A stretch of DNA of 64,000 nucleotides from the NCBI RefSeq assembly GCF_031851795.1, contig NZ_CP134696.1, positions 806,001 to 870,000 on the forward strand, written 5' to 3'. Below are positions 17,227-26,664 of this stretch, piece after piece; position 1 is the stretch's first letter, and each line of letters starts with the position of its first letter. Below the pieces are notes generated by a model. It had not been told where the DNA came from. It did not search any database and saw only the letters and a program-made list of their open reading frames with translations. This stretch comes from Pontibacter sp. G13 (GTDB lineage: Bacteria; Bacteroidota; Bacteroidia; J057). A program made the translations under genes and the position numbers.

Positions 17227-19257
17227 CTACTGGCACATATCCCCATCGGTATTGTTTTCAAACGTATTGCCAGACTCGGTGAGGGTGACCGCTGCCCGGG
17301 TGAAGATTCCGCAACCTCCACTGTCGTAGAATCGAGAATTGGTGACAGAGAACTTCCCAGATTTGAGGAACAAGTTGGCAGGATCATTACAGCAATAGAC
17401 GTAGTTGGAGCCGGCGTGGCCTACCTCTACATATTCAAAGACATTGCTCAGGGAATTGGTCTCTACGTGAATTCCTCTCCAGTATCCAGTAGTAGCTTCC
17501 TTACCGGTCATGGTGATTTTCTTGGAGGACGTCCCTTCGGCGTTCAGGAAGCCATCATTGTAGATTCCGAGACCTCCATTCTCCTTGAAGACGAAAGCGA
17601 CTCCAGGGTCAAGCGTCAAGCCCTCGACGATATCGTAGACTTCCCCATCAAAGAGGAAAGGAACATTGGCTTCCTGAATTTGGATGGCGTTTTCCAAGGT
17701 TCTTCGCTCGATCCCAACGTAATCCTCCTCATTTCCTGTGTAATCCGACCCCAGTCCGTCAAGCTCGCCGGCATTGGCCAACTCGATGTAGAGTGGTACT
17801 TCGTCATGTGTAGTGACCGTATTTTCGGCATAGTCCACCAATTCAGCCTCGCTATTCACATGGAGACCAACCCCAGAACCGTTGCTCAGGGTAGTGTTTT
17901 GCAACTTGAGTTTTCCACCCTTTTGGTAAATGGTGGCCGCGAGGTTACAACAGTATACATAGTTGGCACCAGCATCGGAGATTTGGGCGTAACGTATGTC
18001 ATTGAAGATGGAATTGGTCTCGATGTGAATTCCTCTCCAGTATCCTTTCACGGCTTCTTTTCCACGGATGATCACCGGCTGGCTGCTGGTACCTTCCATC
18101 GCCAGGCTTCCCTGATCGTAAACGCCGATTCCTGCGTTGGCTTCCATCACAATTTCGACTCCAGCTTCGAAGGTCACCCGATCAACGATATCGAACACTT
18201 CTCCTTCAAACAGGTAGGGAATATTCATGGCAGGGATACTCACTTCATCCTCTGTGATCACATCGTATACTTTGACGTAATCCTCTTCATTGCCAGAAAG
18301 ATCATTTCCACTTCCCAAATCAGCAGCCTGTGTCAGCGTGATCAACATTGCTTCCGCTTCATGAGATTGGATGCGGACATTGGAGAACGCTGTGAAATTT
18401 GCGTTGGAACCAGTTGCTACCCCAAAGGCAGCACCTTCAGATATTTCGACATGGTTGAAGGAAGCTTTCCCGTCATGGAGCATCACGGAAGCAGCTTCAC
18501 GGCAGCAGTAAACATAGTTAGAACCTGCATGCTGAATCTCTACATACTCAAGCTTGTTGGAGATGGAGTTGGACTCGATGGAGATTCCACGCCAGTAGCC
18601 TGGAATTCCTCCTTCACCACGGATGATAATAGGATCAGTGGATGTACCGATCGCCTGAAACGTACCATTGTCATACACGCCAAATCCAGCGTCAGCACCC
18701 ATCTCGATGATCACACCCGGCTCGATCACGAGATCAGAAGTGATGTCCAACACACAGCCGTCAGGCACCATGTAATCGACCACTGCGCCTGTATTTTCCA
18801 GCGTGCCGCCTGCAAATCCACAATCAAGCATGACCGTATTGTCGTAGGTTCCATTGTCGCGCTTCCAAGTCTGGACATTCCCATTGGCATCTTCCAACAC
18901 CACAATTTCCAAGGTATTGGCGTCCACTACGGTCATGAGGGCTGGGTAGTACAAACCGTCATCACCCAGTTCTTCATATTCGATGGTGGTGGCGGTGGCG
19001 GGGGTAAGGCCTTTCCATTTGATGTCTCCTGCTGAAAAGGGGCTTTGATTTGGGAAAATTACCCGGCCAGAGCTTCCGGATACTTCCACTTTCATGCGGT
19101 CATAGGTTGGGGCATTGGATTCGATCCGTACCCAAGTATCGGCGATGGTGGCCAAATCGACTACCTCACCTGGTCCATTCCCTCCATTGCCAAAGCAGCC
19201 TGCCAAGAAAAGGCTAGCTACGATGGTGATTTTAAGGATGATTGCGTTTGTTTTCAT
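17227..19257 (-). CDS. Surface lipoprotein with three beta-helix repeats
   Basis: A 676-residue lipoprotein (signal peptide, lipobox FLAGC). Residues about 35-130 are a Bacteroidota-type N-terminal sandwich. From about residue 155 to the end, three repeats of about 170 residues follow. Each has GVYDNGTFQA-like coils, GYWRGI(H/S)(I/V)E(T/S)NS, then HAGSNYVYCC or DAGANYVYCC, then a run of short strands and a 'TGNEEDYV' segment. This is the pattern of a right-handed parallel beta-helix, as in pectate-lyase-like and polysaccharide-binding proteins. The adjacent Cys pair in each repeat is striking. No catalytic Asp triad is obvious, so binding rather than lysis is more likely. It has no sorting domain. 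Confidence 0.85.
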   Translation of the reverse strand: MKTNAIILKITIVASLFLAGCFGNGGNGPGEVVDLATIADTWVRIESNAPTYDRMKVEVSGSSGRVIFPNQSPFSAGDIKWKGLTPATATTIEYEELGDDGLYYPALMTVVDANTLEIVVLEDANGNVQTWKRDNGTYDNTVMLDCGFAGGTLENTGAVVDYMVPDGCVLDITSDLVIEPGVIIEMGADAGFGVYDNGTFQAIGTSTDPIIIRGEGGIPGYWRGISIESNSISNKLEYVEIQHAGSNYVYCCREAASVMLHDGKASFNHVEISEGAAFGVATGSNANFTAFSNVRIQSHEAEAMLITLTQAADLGSGNDLSGNEEDYVKVYDVITEDEVSIPAMNIPYLFEGEVFDIVDRVTFEAGVEIVMEANAGIGVYDQGSLAMEGTSSQPVIIRGKEAVKGYWRGIHIETNSIFNDIRYAQISDAGANYVYCCNLAATIYQKGGKLKLQNTTLSNGSGVGLHVNSEAELVDYAENTVTTHDEVPLYIELANAGELDGLGSDYTGNEEDYVGIERRTLENAIQIQEANVPFLFDGEVYDIVEGLTLDPGVAFVFKENGGLGIYNDGFLNAEGTSSKKITMTGKEATTGYWRGIHVETNSLSNVFEYVEVGHAGSNYVYCCNDPANLFLKSGKFSVTNSRFYDSGGCGIFTRAAVTLTESGNTFENNTDGDMCQ

Positions 19258-19793
19258 ATCGTAGGAATATCAATGATTCTGGGGATAGGTGAAGCTCCGG
19301 TTGAATAGGTAAACCCCTTTCCCAGATTTTTTTTCAGCGCGATCAATGCGCCGATTTGATATTCCCCGACTTCCTCGAAGAACTGCGGATTAGATCAGTG
19401 GTATTTGGCGAAAAATATACGGGATAGCTTGTTATTCTGAATCCCAACTTACATATTTCGAAACATTCCGAATGTTCCTTGTCGCAGCCTTCCATGAATC
19501 TGTTTTGTGAGCCGATCGCCCAAGCGATTTTCTCCCATTGAACACCTCAAGAGTAACTCAATTATTAACCACTATGATTGGCGGGTATGGTTTTCCATAC
19601 CCGTTTTTTCATGGGACTCCATTTTCAATCAATTGCGAAATCGGCCTCTCATGACCAGAAAGGCTATTTTTCAGGTCATGGGCGCATATTCTCCAACTCG
19701 AATCCTAGAGACGGCCAATAGGTATGGGTGCATATAGTTTGCCTAGCAGATCATTTCATTTCTTGACTTTTTTTAGTCAATTGATAATACCTA
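19258..19793. other. Long gene-free region, possible small RNA
   Basis: This 536-bp gap lies upstream of the beta-helix gene and downstream of the acyltransferase gene, both minus. It has no convincing protein gene. It holds a perfect odd-centred palindrome AACATTC-C-GAATGTT (19462-19476), a small hairpin ATCGC-CCAA-GCGAT followed by TTTTC (about 19519) and the strong plus-strand terminator at 19582-19609. A short transcript ending there, on the plus strand, would be compatible with a small RNA. Confidence 0.35.
19582..19609 (+). terminator. Orphan Rho-independent terminator
   Basis: A perfect 9-bp stem cgggtatgg / ccatacccg with TTTT loop and six T. The nearest plus-strand gene upstream ends at 16431, on the far side of two minus-strand genes, so this terminator serves no annotated gene. 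Confidence 0.8.
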
Positions 19794-20996
19794 TTATACT
19801 TTGCTTCCCAGCCATTGCTTGACGGTTTTCCGGCCTTTCAATCCTTTGTAGAGAATGGGGACCCAACCGATCAGGGGTAAGAAGAACGCGAGTACAATGG
19901 GGTTTTTCCGGACGATCTTCCAAAACCGGAACCACCCTCGAATGATCCCCTTTGGGGGCTCGTCTTCTTTGCGATATAGGCGATCGTATTCGATGAACAA
20001 AGCGGGCCATCCAATCGGAGTCCAATACGGGAGGTCGCGCCAATTCTTTCGGGCAGTGCGGAGAAATTCGCCCATTCTGTAGGGGTGCTTGCCATAGACC
20101 TGATGGTGATGAGATAGCTCTGCCTGCATGGACGCCTGGATCTCATCACGGATCTGTTTGATCTCCTCGATAGAGACCTCTTCCAACGGTCGATTTCCCA
20201 CCATTTCATACGGCTTGTAGCGATTGCCTCGAACATAGGTGAGCTTGGCAGGCATGGCATAATAGAAGATCCAAGGCTGTAATAAAAGCAGCAGCGTGTG
20301 AGGAGCCATGGGCAAATAGGGAATTCCCACCTTGCTCACTTGACGATTCAGCCACTTGGAAGCATAGGAATAGGGATTGATATACTCCCCATTAATACAG
20401 CTGATCCAAACGATATCTGTCCGGTATTTGATGGACATTCGGATCATGGAAGTAGAAAACTTCTGGAGCTGGTATTTTCGGTTGAATCCTTTTCCTATGC
20501 CCGGAACGCCTTCGGGATACACCAAGACATTCGTGTCTTCCTGGTTCATCATCATCTCGAAATTGATGCTGGTGGCATCAATGGCTCCCGCACGCTTCCA
20601 GAGGCCCGGAATCATGAATGGGTTCATCAAGATGGAGGCAGAAAGCGCTGGTGCCGCCAGCGGCCGGAACAGCTTGCTGAAATCGTAGTCAAATCGATCC
20701 AGCATCATCGCGTACAGGATGATGGCATCCCAAGGAAAAGCCATCCCAGAATGATTACAGGCAAAAATCAGCGGAGCCTCTGGACGGTTTCTTTCCGGCA
20801 TCTCTTCAAACCCCACGAACTTGGGCCGGAAATACGTTCTCAGCGGGCCGACCACCTCCTCATTCAAGTTGCGAAGAAACTTCAGGTCGATCTCATCTTG
20901 ATAAAGTGCCTTGTAGGTCTGCACGGCATGGAACACTTCTTCCGGATTCATCTCACGGAAGGGTTTGTCCGGAAAAACCGAAGCTGGCTTATTCAT
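19794..20996 (-). CDS. Membrane-associated acyltransferase (PlsC/LPLAT family)
   Basis: A 400-residue lysophospholipid-acyltransferase-like protein that would esterify a lysolipid with a fatty acyl group at the inner membrane. The catalytic NH-x6-D box is NHSGMAFPWD (residues 81-90) and the substrate-binding YPEG box is VLVYPEGVPG (about 158-167). A hydrophobic region near the C-terminus (IVLAFFLPLIGWVPILYKG) may anchor it. The start at 20996 gives the hydrophilic N-terminus MNKPASVFPDKPF; the open frame continues to 21068 without coding character. The long N- and C-terminal extensions place it in a branch distinct from the canonical PlsC of about 250 residues. Substrate unknown. Confidence 0.9.
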   Translation of the reverse strand: MNKPASVFPDKPFREMNPEEVFHAVQTYKALYQDEIDLKFLRNLNEEVVGPLRTYFRPKFVGFEEMPERNRPEAPLIFACNHSGMAFPWDAIILYAMMLDRFDYDFSKLFRPLAAPALSASILMNPFMIPGLWKRAGAIDATSINFEMMMNQEDTNVLVYPEGVPGIGKGFNRKYQLQKFSTSMIRMSIKYRTDIVWISCINGEYINPYSYASKWLNRQVSKVGIPYLPMAPHTLLLLLQPWIFYYAMPAKLTYVRGNRYKPYEMVGNRPLEEVSIEEIKQIRDEIQASMQAELSHHHQVYGKHPYRMGEFLRTARKNWRDLPYWTPIGWPALFIEYDRLYRKEDEPPKGIIRGWFRFWKIVRKNPIVLAFFLPLIGWVPILYKGLKGRKTVKQWLGSKV

Positions 20997-21105
20997 ATTC
21001 AGGCAATTGAAAACATGCCACTGAGCTAAAGAAGGCTCTGTGACCTCCCTAAAGTATCCATCCCACACCGATATTCGAGGACAGGTATCTCAAAATTCGA
21101 GCATC

Positions 21106-21140
21106 AAAAATCCCTTCCCAGCGGAACCGCCGAGAAGGGA
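21106..21140 (-). terminator. Rho-independent terminator of the TPR-protein gene
   Basis: On the minus strand the stem TCCCTTCTCGGCGG / CCGCTGGGAAGGGA is followed by five T, 22 bp after the stop codon. Confidence 0.85.
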
Positions 21141-21162
21141 ACCGTTATGTATGGAATCGGTA

Positions 21163-21942
21163 TTATTCAGCTTGTTTCAGTTTGGCAGCGGGGAGCAATT
21201 CATCTCTCACCCACGCGAATTCGGGCGCAATCTCCAAAATTCGCTCGTAGGTGGCAACCGCATCATCCCATTTTTCAAGGGCCTCGTAGCTCTTTCCCAC
21301 CCAAGCATAGGCATGCATATACATCCACGAGTTAGCAGCTCTAGTTGGATTCTCCTCAAATTGAGCGACCGCTTTCTTGTAGGCTCTCAATGCGGCTTTT
21401 TTATCCCCCCCAAAAAGACTTGGTGAATGGAAGCGCATGTTGCCGTTCTCTACCCATCCGATGGGTTCAAGTGTATCTTGCTTGGTAGCAATGTCCAAAT
21501 ATTTCATGGCGCGAGGTCCGAGAAAAATCGCTTTCGCGGGAGAGAGTCCCATTTTAAGCCCTAGCAGACCTCCCATAATGCCGTTGCCAGCACCTGAGGT
21601 TGGGCGTTTTTTGAGCAGCTTATCGAGCGTCTTTTCAGTCTCGTCGATGAGTTTTCCGGCTTTATCTCCTCCGCAATCATTGGCGATGCAGCCTCCACTC
21701 AATCCGTATTGAGCGATCGCAAGCTCTTGGAGGATCTGGACATCCTGATATCCGGATTCTGCATAGAGCATTTTCAATTGACTCACGGCTTCTTCCCATC
21801 CTGCTGGATTATTTTCCAGATAGGACTGGTAGAATAGATCTCTGGCTTGGACCACCGCTGGGTCCATCACCTGAGTCTGAGCTTTCGTTCGAAGGAAAAT
21901 CGCCATACTGACCAATATTAACACGTACCTCAACATCTGCAT
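21163..21942 (-). CDS. Exported TPR-repeat protein
   Basis: A 259-residue protein with signal peptide MQMLRYVLILVSMAIFLRTK ending at AQ. The mature protein is helical with tetratricopeptide-like units: AVVQARDLFYQSYLENNPAGW near the N-terminus and MYMHAYAWVGKSYEALEKW then DDAVATYERILEIAP near the C-terminus. A central segment has an unusual Cys pair (GGCIANDCGGD). TPR proteins mediate protein-protein contacts, and periplasmic ones in Bacteroidota often serve secretion or envelope complexes; here no partner is evident. It has its own terminator and is divergent from the SDR gene. Confidence 0.8.
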   Translation of the reverse strand: MQMLRYVLILVSMAIFLRTKAQTQVMDPAVVQARDLFYQSYLENNPAGWEEAVSQLKMLYAESGYQDVQILQELAIAQYGLSGGCIANDCGGDKAGKLIDETEKTLDKLLKKRPTSGAGNGIMGGLLGLKMGLSPAKAIFLGPRAMKYLDIATKQDTLEPIGWVENGNMRFHSPSLFGGDKKAALRAYKKAVAQFEENPTRAANSWMYMHAYAWVGKSYEALEKWDDAVATYERILEIAPEFAWVRDELLPAAKLKQAE

Positions 21943-22139
21943 AGGGGTATTTTGTTTAATCTATTGCCCCTAACTTTAAACAATAAGTCGATTAGTCACG
22001 AGAAAGTCAAGTCTTTGTAAAATTCCTTCTTTGAATTTCTACGCAAAGAATCACATAGTCGCATTGACTTTAAGCACTTGTTTGGGGCAAAAAATCTGGG
22101 CAATTTGTAGGAAGCCATAATCTCCAATAATCCGAAGAG

Positions 22140-22958
22140 ATGCAATCATTGAAAGGAAAAACAGCTTTCATTACCGGCGCCAGTAGAGGCATCGGAGAAG
22201 CCATAGCCGTCAAACTCGGGTCTCTGGGTGCCCAAGTGGTAGTAGCTGCCAAGACCGACCAACCCCATCCCAAATTGCCCGGCACCATCCATACCGCCGT
22301 GACAAATATCGAATCAGCTGGAGGAGCAGGGCTCGGGGTGGTGATGGATGTGCGTAGTGAAGAGGCTGTCAAGTCTGCCATCGGTCAAGCCGTGGAAGTG
22401 TTTGGGGGAATCGACATACTCATCAACAATGCCAGCGCCATCCAATTGACGGATACCCTTTCTACTTCCATGAAGCGATTCGACCTGATGCATCAAGTCA
22501 ATTTCCGGGGAACCTTCATGGTTTCTCAGGCGTGCATCCCTCATCTCAAGCGTGCCGAAAACCCCCATATCCTCAATATCTCCCCGCCGTTGAATCTGGA
22601 TCAGAAGTGGTTTGCCCCTCATTTGGCCTATACCATGGCCAAGTATGGGATGAGTTTCTGTGTGCACGGTATGTCCACAGAATTCAAGAAGGATGGAATC
22701 GCGGTGAATGCCCTCTGGCCTGCCACGACCATTGCCACCGCTGCGGTCAACATGCTGGGCGGGGAGGCAATGATGCGCCGATCTCGAAAGCCAGAAATTA
22801 TGGCAGATGCAGCTGCGGCCATTCTCCAACGAGACAGCACTCTTCATACAGGTCATTTCTACATCGATGAAGAAGTCCTCAAGGCGGAGGGAGTAGACCA
22901 GCTCGATGCCTATGCGGTGGACCCATCCCAAGAATTACTAATTGACTACTTCCTGTAA
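22140..22958 (+). CDS. Short-chain dehydrogenase/reductase (HSDL2-like)
   Basis: A 272-residue NAD(P)-dependent oxidoreductase of the SDR superfamily. The cofactor motif is TGASRGIG (residues 12-19), the NNASA motif is at 96-100, and the catalytic Ser148, Tyr164 and Lys168 (AYTMAK) are all present. The phrase VVVAAKTDQPHPKLPGTIHT is typical of the SDR subfamily of eukaryotic HSDL2 and its bacterial homologues, often linked to fatty acid or ketone metabolism. Lacking the C-terminal SCP2 domain of HSDL2, it is the catalytic part alone. A sugar kinase gene follows on the same strand after 110 bp, but no functional link is clear. Confidence 0.93.
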   Translation: MQSLKGKTAFITGASRGIGEAIAVKLGSLGAQVVVAAKTDQPHPKLPGTIHTAVTNIESAGGAGLGVVMDVRSEEAVKSAIGQAVEVFGGIDILINNASAIQLTDTLSTSMKRFDLMHQVNFRGTFMVSQACIPHLKRAENPHILNISPPLNLDQKWFAPHLAYTMAKYGMSFCVHGMSTEFKKDGIAVNALWPATTIATAAVNMLGGEAMMRRSRKPEIMADAAAAILQRDSTLHTGHFYIDEEVLKAEGVDQLDAYAVDPSQELLIDYFL

Positions 22959-23068
22959 AATCGACACTCTCTAGGGAGGCAAGATCGAAGGTGAATGGGA
23001 AGGAACCTTTTGGGGGAATATGGGTTGATTGCAGAGGCAACCAAGAGGTTTCCATTCAACCCACATCT

Positions 23069-23992
23069 ATGACCGAATCTGTCCACTCCCATGATCTGGT
23101 GGCAGTTGGTGAAGTCTTCATGGACTTTGTCAGCTCAGAAGCCGTCAATTCCCTCTCCGAGGTGGAATCCTATGTCCCATCTCCTGGAGGGTCTCCTGCA
23201 CGATTGTGCAAGCACCTTGCAGCCCTCGGCCACCCAGTCAGTCTCGTCGCCTCTGTTGGGCTCGATTTTTTCGGAAATAGAATTCGGGAAGATCTGCGCG
23301 AGCACGGCGTGGATGCGAGTTTTGTCAGGGCAAAACCGCAGGCCCATACTTCTTTGGCTTTTTTTGCACCGAAAGCAGGAAAGCCCAACCAGATGGAGGT
23401 AATGGAAACCAGTATGGTCCGTCAGGCGGATTACCAAATCATGGATATCACTTGGGAGGAACTTGCCCAAACCAAGATCTTTCACACTACAGCTTTTGCT
23501 TTGGGGCGCCAACCTGCCAGGGCTTCCATCTGGGAGGGGGTATCCAAAGCTCGGCAGCGTGGGGCACTTCTGAGCATGGATTTCAATTTTTCCATCGAGC
23601 AGTGGCCCAATCTGGATGAAGCTCGTTCCGTCCTGAAGACCTTTTGCTTTTTCCGTCCCATCATCAAAATGAACAACGAGGAGTTCAAGAACATCTGGAG
23701 CGGAACCTCTTACACTTCGGCACAGGTCATCGATTCCTTGATGGAAGCGGGGGCAGAAGCAGTGGTATTCACCGATCGGATTCAAGGCAATCGTGTGTAT
23801 TCGCAGTCTGAAGCAACCCAAGTATTTGACCCCATCCCTCCTGTAGAAGTTTCCAATCCACGTGCCTCTGGGGACGCATTTTGGGCTGGGTTTCTTTCCG
23901 CCAAACTTGCAGGCAAGTCCTTGAGTGATTGTGTGGAATGTGCCAATCAACAGGCCTTGAGTTTGCTTCAATCTTCGGGAGCCACTTCTTGA
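23069..23992 (+). CDS. PfkB-family carbohydrate kinase (fructokinase-like)
   Basis: A 307-residue sugar kinase that phosphorylates a sugar, probably fructose or a related ketose, using ATP in the cytoplasm. The start at 23069 gives MTESVHSHDLVAVGEVFMDF, the normal beta strand opening of the family; the frame extends to 22991 without homology. PGGSPARLCKHLAALG (N-terminal substrate-binding block) and the C-terminal anion-hole motif NPRASGDAFWAGFLSAKL with the catalytic Asp in SGDAF are visible. The GD usually preceded by 'GAG' is here 'RASGD', a common fructokinase variant. Followed by a bidirectional hairpin. Substrate specificity is inferred only from the subfamily look. Confidence 0.92.
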   Translation: MTESVHSHDLVAVGEVFMDFVSSEAVNSLSEVESYVPSPGGSPARLCKHLAALGHPVSLVASVGLDFFGNRIREDLREHGVDASFVRAKPQAHTSLAFFAPKAGKPNQMEVMETSMVRQADYQIMDITWEELAQTKIFHTTAFALGRQPARASIWEGVSKARQRGALLSMDFNFSIEQWPNLDEARSVLKTFCFFRPIIKMNNEEFKNIWSGTSYTSAQVIDSLMEAGAEAVVFTDRIQGNRVYSQSEATQVFDPIPPVEVSNPRASGDAFWAGFLSAKLAGKSLSDCVECANQQALSLLQSSGATS

Positions 23993-24034
23993 GGGTATTA
24001 CTAGGGATCTTCCCTTTCGATCCTTTCAAAAACG

Positions 24035-24065
24035 AGCGGCGGCCCTCCTAAGAAGAGCCGCCGCT
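24035..24065. terminator. Bidirectional hairpin terminator
   Basis: A 9-bp perfect GC stem (agcggcggc / gccgccgct) lies midway between the convergent sugar-kinase and peroxidase genes, which stop 42 bp and 21 bp away. Confidence 0.7.
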
Positions 24066-24086
24066 TGCTGAATAATATCTTGTGAA

Positions 24087-25451
24087 TTAATCACATCCAA
24101 GATCCACCCGAGATTGGGGGTCACTGTTGGGCATACAATTGCCAGACTTCACGGATGCTGGATCATACCGATCCAGTTGTGGGTCATACAGAGCGTTGGT
24201 CAGGAAGGCTGTCAAGCGATCCACTTCCAGATCTGTCAATTCCACCTCTCCAAATTTGTGATAAAGATACTCGATCGGCATCTCCTGATTTTGGATGGCG
24301 CCGTTGTTCTGAGTCTTGTATTCAACCACTTCTCGAATGGAACGGAATGTAGCACCATGCCCGAAGAAATCCACGTCCTTGAGGTTGTAGAGCTGTGGCG
24401 TTTTGAATTTGTAGTACTCTCCTTCTCTTTGGGTGAATCCTCCTCTCCCGAGGTTTTTGGTATCTCCATCAAAGTCTCCATATACGCCGGGACCATCAAG
24501 ATCTCCCATACCCAATGCATAAAACCCTTCAGAATTAAGTGCTGGGCTAGAATGGCAACTCACACAACGAGCCTTGCCAAAGAATAGCAATGCGCCTTGT
24601 TTCTCGTCTTCCTCGAGTGCATCCCAATCCCCTCTGAGCCATTCCTGAAAAGGTGCCTTGTTGGCCAAGAGAGTACGCTCATAAGCTGCAATGGCCAGAC
24701 CTGCAGTCTCAGTCGTGTATCGCTCATCCGTGGAGAAGTTGGCGAAAATAGCATCGAACTGAGCCTTGTAACCCAATTCGTCCACCAATTGGGAATCCAC
24801 ATGCATCCTGTGAACCGAGAGACCGGCAATCGCCTGGGTTTCAATCCCGAAATATCCCTTGAAATTGGTTTCCAGCGGAGTACCTCTTGTCCATAGACGG
24901 GAGGTACCGGAGTTGGCTCCTCTGGCGCCGAATGAACCATCCCACAAAGTCACCTTCTGAAAAGCTGCGTTGAGGGAAGAGGGTGTTCTGATAGGTTGAA
25001 TATCGAGGCTATCCACCTCATAATCCGGATTGGGAATCCGTCCTTCTCCAGCGACGCCAAACCCAATCCCGCCGTCTCCGATGCCTTGCTTGATGCCCGC
25101 CTGAAATCCCGCGGCGGAATGGTGGCAAGAAGCACAGGAAACCGTGTAATTGTTGCCTGTGAATTTCGAAGCATTCATCAGGCCGGTTTCGTTGTACAAT
25201 TGTCGTCCCAGCTCGACCTTGGCGGACGTGATCGGATTTCGGTTGTCTTGAGGAATTTGTCCAAAGTTGTCGGATTCAGGCAAGATGAATGCAGAAAGTC
25301 CTTTGACACCTCCTACATCTTCAATCAGGTCCTCCAATTGGAGGTCCGTCAAATCGGGTTCTGTCCCCACCGGATCGGGCCCCTCTCCCAGGCAACCTGT
25401 CAACAGGCTCCCCATCAGCAGCAAGGCTCCACAGCTAATTCTTACGGTCAT
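24087..25451 (-). CDS. Di-heme cytochrome c peroxidase-family lipoprotein
   Basis: A 454-residue c-type cytochrome of the CcpA/MauG family. A lipoprotein signal (lipobox LLTGC, Cys20) places it in the periplasm, tethered to a membrane. The two heme-binding motifs are CASCH (residues 106-110) and CVSCH (296-300). The spacing of 190 residues between the first Cys of each is larger than in the classical bacterial enzyme. The segment TPSSLNAAFQKVTLWDGS is also typical of the family. It probably reduces hydrogen peroxide or oxidises a partner protein. Both hemes and the family are clear; which electron donor is used is unknown. Confidence 0.93.
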   Translation of the reverse strand: MTVRISCGALLLMGSLLTGCLGEGPDPVGTEPDLTDLQLEDLIEDVGGVKGLSAFILPESDNFGQIPQDNRNPITSAKVELGRQLYNETGLMNASKFTGNNYTVSCASCHHSAAGFQAGIKQGIGDGGIGFGVAGEGRIPNPDYEVDSLDIQPIRTPSSLNAAFQKVTLWDGSFGARGANSGTSRLWTRGTPLETNFKGYFGIETQAIAGLSVHRMHVDSQLVDELGYKAQFDAIFANFSTDERYTTETAGLAIAAYERTLLANKAPFQEWLRGDWDALEEDEKQGALLFFGKARCVSCHSSPALNSEGFYALGMGDLDGPGVYGDFDGDTKNLGRGGFTQREGEYYKFKTPQLYNLKDVDFFGHGATFRSIREVVEYKTQNNGAIQNQEMPIEYLYHKFGEVELTDLEVDRLTAFLTNALYDPQLDRYDPASVKSGNCMPNSDPQSRVDLGCD

Positions 25452-25553
25452 GTCAATCTTGAAAAGGTTTCCATACAGTCTGGCAATAAAAATGCCATCC
25501 TATTTCGATAATCAAATTATCAAATGAATATGCATTCTTACAGATATCGTAAA

Positions 25554-26342
25554 TTACCCAAATACGCCAAACTGTTTCAGGGCGGCAGCGGCTACCACCA
25601 CGATCAATAATCGGTGAATCCACTGGTCAGCATTAGGGACACGAGAGACAAACCTCACCCCGATAACGGCTCCTATGGACTGAAAAATCGCCATCAGGAA
25701 TCCCAAGAGCCAGTTGACCTGGCCATTGTACCAAAAGGTCAGCAAAGCCGGAATACAGAAGGCAATCACTGCGAGGAGCTTCACGGCATTGGCCGAAGCG
25801 AGGTTGAATCCTGCGCGTAATACCAAGCCCGCCAAGAGCATAATTCCCACCCCAGCCTGTAAAAAGCCTCCATAAATCCCAATCAGGAACATGAGACCAA
25901 TGGTCAGCGGGTGCTTGACCTTGGCCGGATCGAAGGTCGATTCACGAATCCAGCGCTTGGGATTCAACAGAAGGACCCCCAACATGAATACCATCAGACC
26001 ACCGATGGCGTAATGCATAATCTCCTCGTTGAGATCGACTGCGATGAGCGATCCAAGGGTAGCCCCCAATGCCGACGGCACCAAGATCCACACCAACCCC
26101 TCGGTGGGAAGGTTTCCCGCCTTTTTGAAGCCGGCAACCCCAACCAGACTTTGGAGGAAAACTCCTACGCGATTGGTACCATTGGCTACCGAGGCCGGCA
26201 ATCCGCAGACGTACATAAAAATAGGCAGCGTGACCAATGATCCGCTACCTGCCAGTGTATTGATGACTCCTGTCCCGATGCCGGCTACCACAAAAATGAG
26301 CCAGCCCATGGGATCGAGTGGATTTTCGAACGCAAGATTCAT
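25554..26342 (-). CDS. TauE/SafE-family membrane exporter
   Basis: A 262-residue integral membrane protein with about eight helices, of the TauE/SafE family (sulfite, sulfoacetate or related anion export). The start at 26342 gives MNLAFENPLDPMGWLIFVVA, with the family motif VINTLAGSGSLVTLPIFMYV in the first helices and ANGTNRVGVFLQSLVGV shortly after. The second half repeats this with GGFLQAGVGIMLLAGLVLRA and ASANAVKLLAVIAFC, the internal duplication normal for this family. The open frame reaches 26549 upstream but runs into dispersed element C and is not coding there. The transported anion is not known. Confidence 0.92.
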   Translation of the reverse strand: MNLAFENPLDPMGWLIFVVAGIGTGVINTLAGSGSLVTLPIFMYVCGLPASVANGTNRVGVFLQSLVGVAGFKKAGNLPTEGLVWILVPSALGATLGSLIAVDLNEEIMHYAIGGLMVFMLGVLLLNPKRWIRESTFDPAKVKHPLTIGLMFLIGIYGGFLQAGVGIMLLAGLVLRAGFNLASANAVKLLAVIAFCIPALLTFWYNGQVNWLLGFLMAIFQSIGAVIGVRFVSRVPNADQWIHRLLIVVVAAAALKQFGVFG

Positions 26343-26438
26343 GTATCTCAAATTGAACGATTCCCCAGATTTGTTCAAGATCTGATCCGGGCAAGTTAGC
26401 CAAATAATCGAAGCAAGAAAGTCCCTCCCTGATAAGTT

Positions 26439-26643
26439 GTGCGGCTGGCACGTGTGGCGTGAGGGATCCGAAGGGGTAGTCGGAGGGGCATTATAGATCT
26501 TCTCTGGAAGGATGGACGACCCGCTCAGCTTGTTATGTCGAGGAAGCACGGATGGCCCTACGACCGTAGCCCGGAGGAGCCCGACCCCGCGACTAGCCTA
26601 CCGAGCGCTGTACGTCTTCTCAGATCGCGGGGGCACGCCCAAA
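26439..26643 (+). repeat. Dispersed intergenic element, copy C
   Basis: It begins GTGCGGCTGGCACGTGTGGC followed by GTGAGGGAT and ends CGCGGGGGCACGCCCAAA. The core is divergent (CGTAGCCCGGAGGAGCCCGA, CCCCGCGA). At 205 bp it is the shortest copy. It lies between the 5' end of the TauE gene and the 3' end of the giant surface-protein gene. Confidence 0.8.
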
Positions 26644-26664
26644 GCCGCCAAATGACCAAGCGTA

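Noticed and set aside
17416-19035. A 539-codon plus-strand frame antisense to the beta-helix lipoprotein
   Set aside because: Low codon quality, no signal or domain, and the minus-strand gene is well supported by its lipobox and repeats.
26343-26549. N-terminal extension of the TauE protein reaching into element C
   Set aside because: The extension has no membrane character and falls in a dispersed non-coding element; the Met at 26342 starts the family motif.
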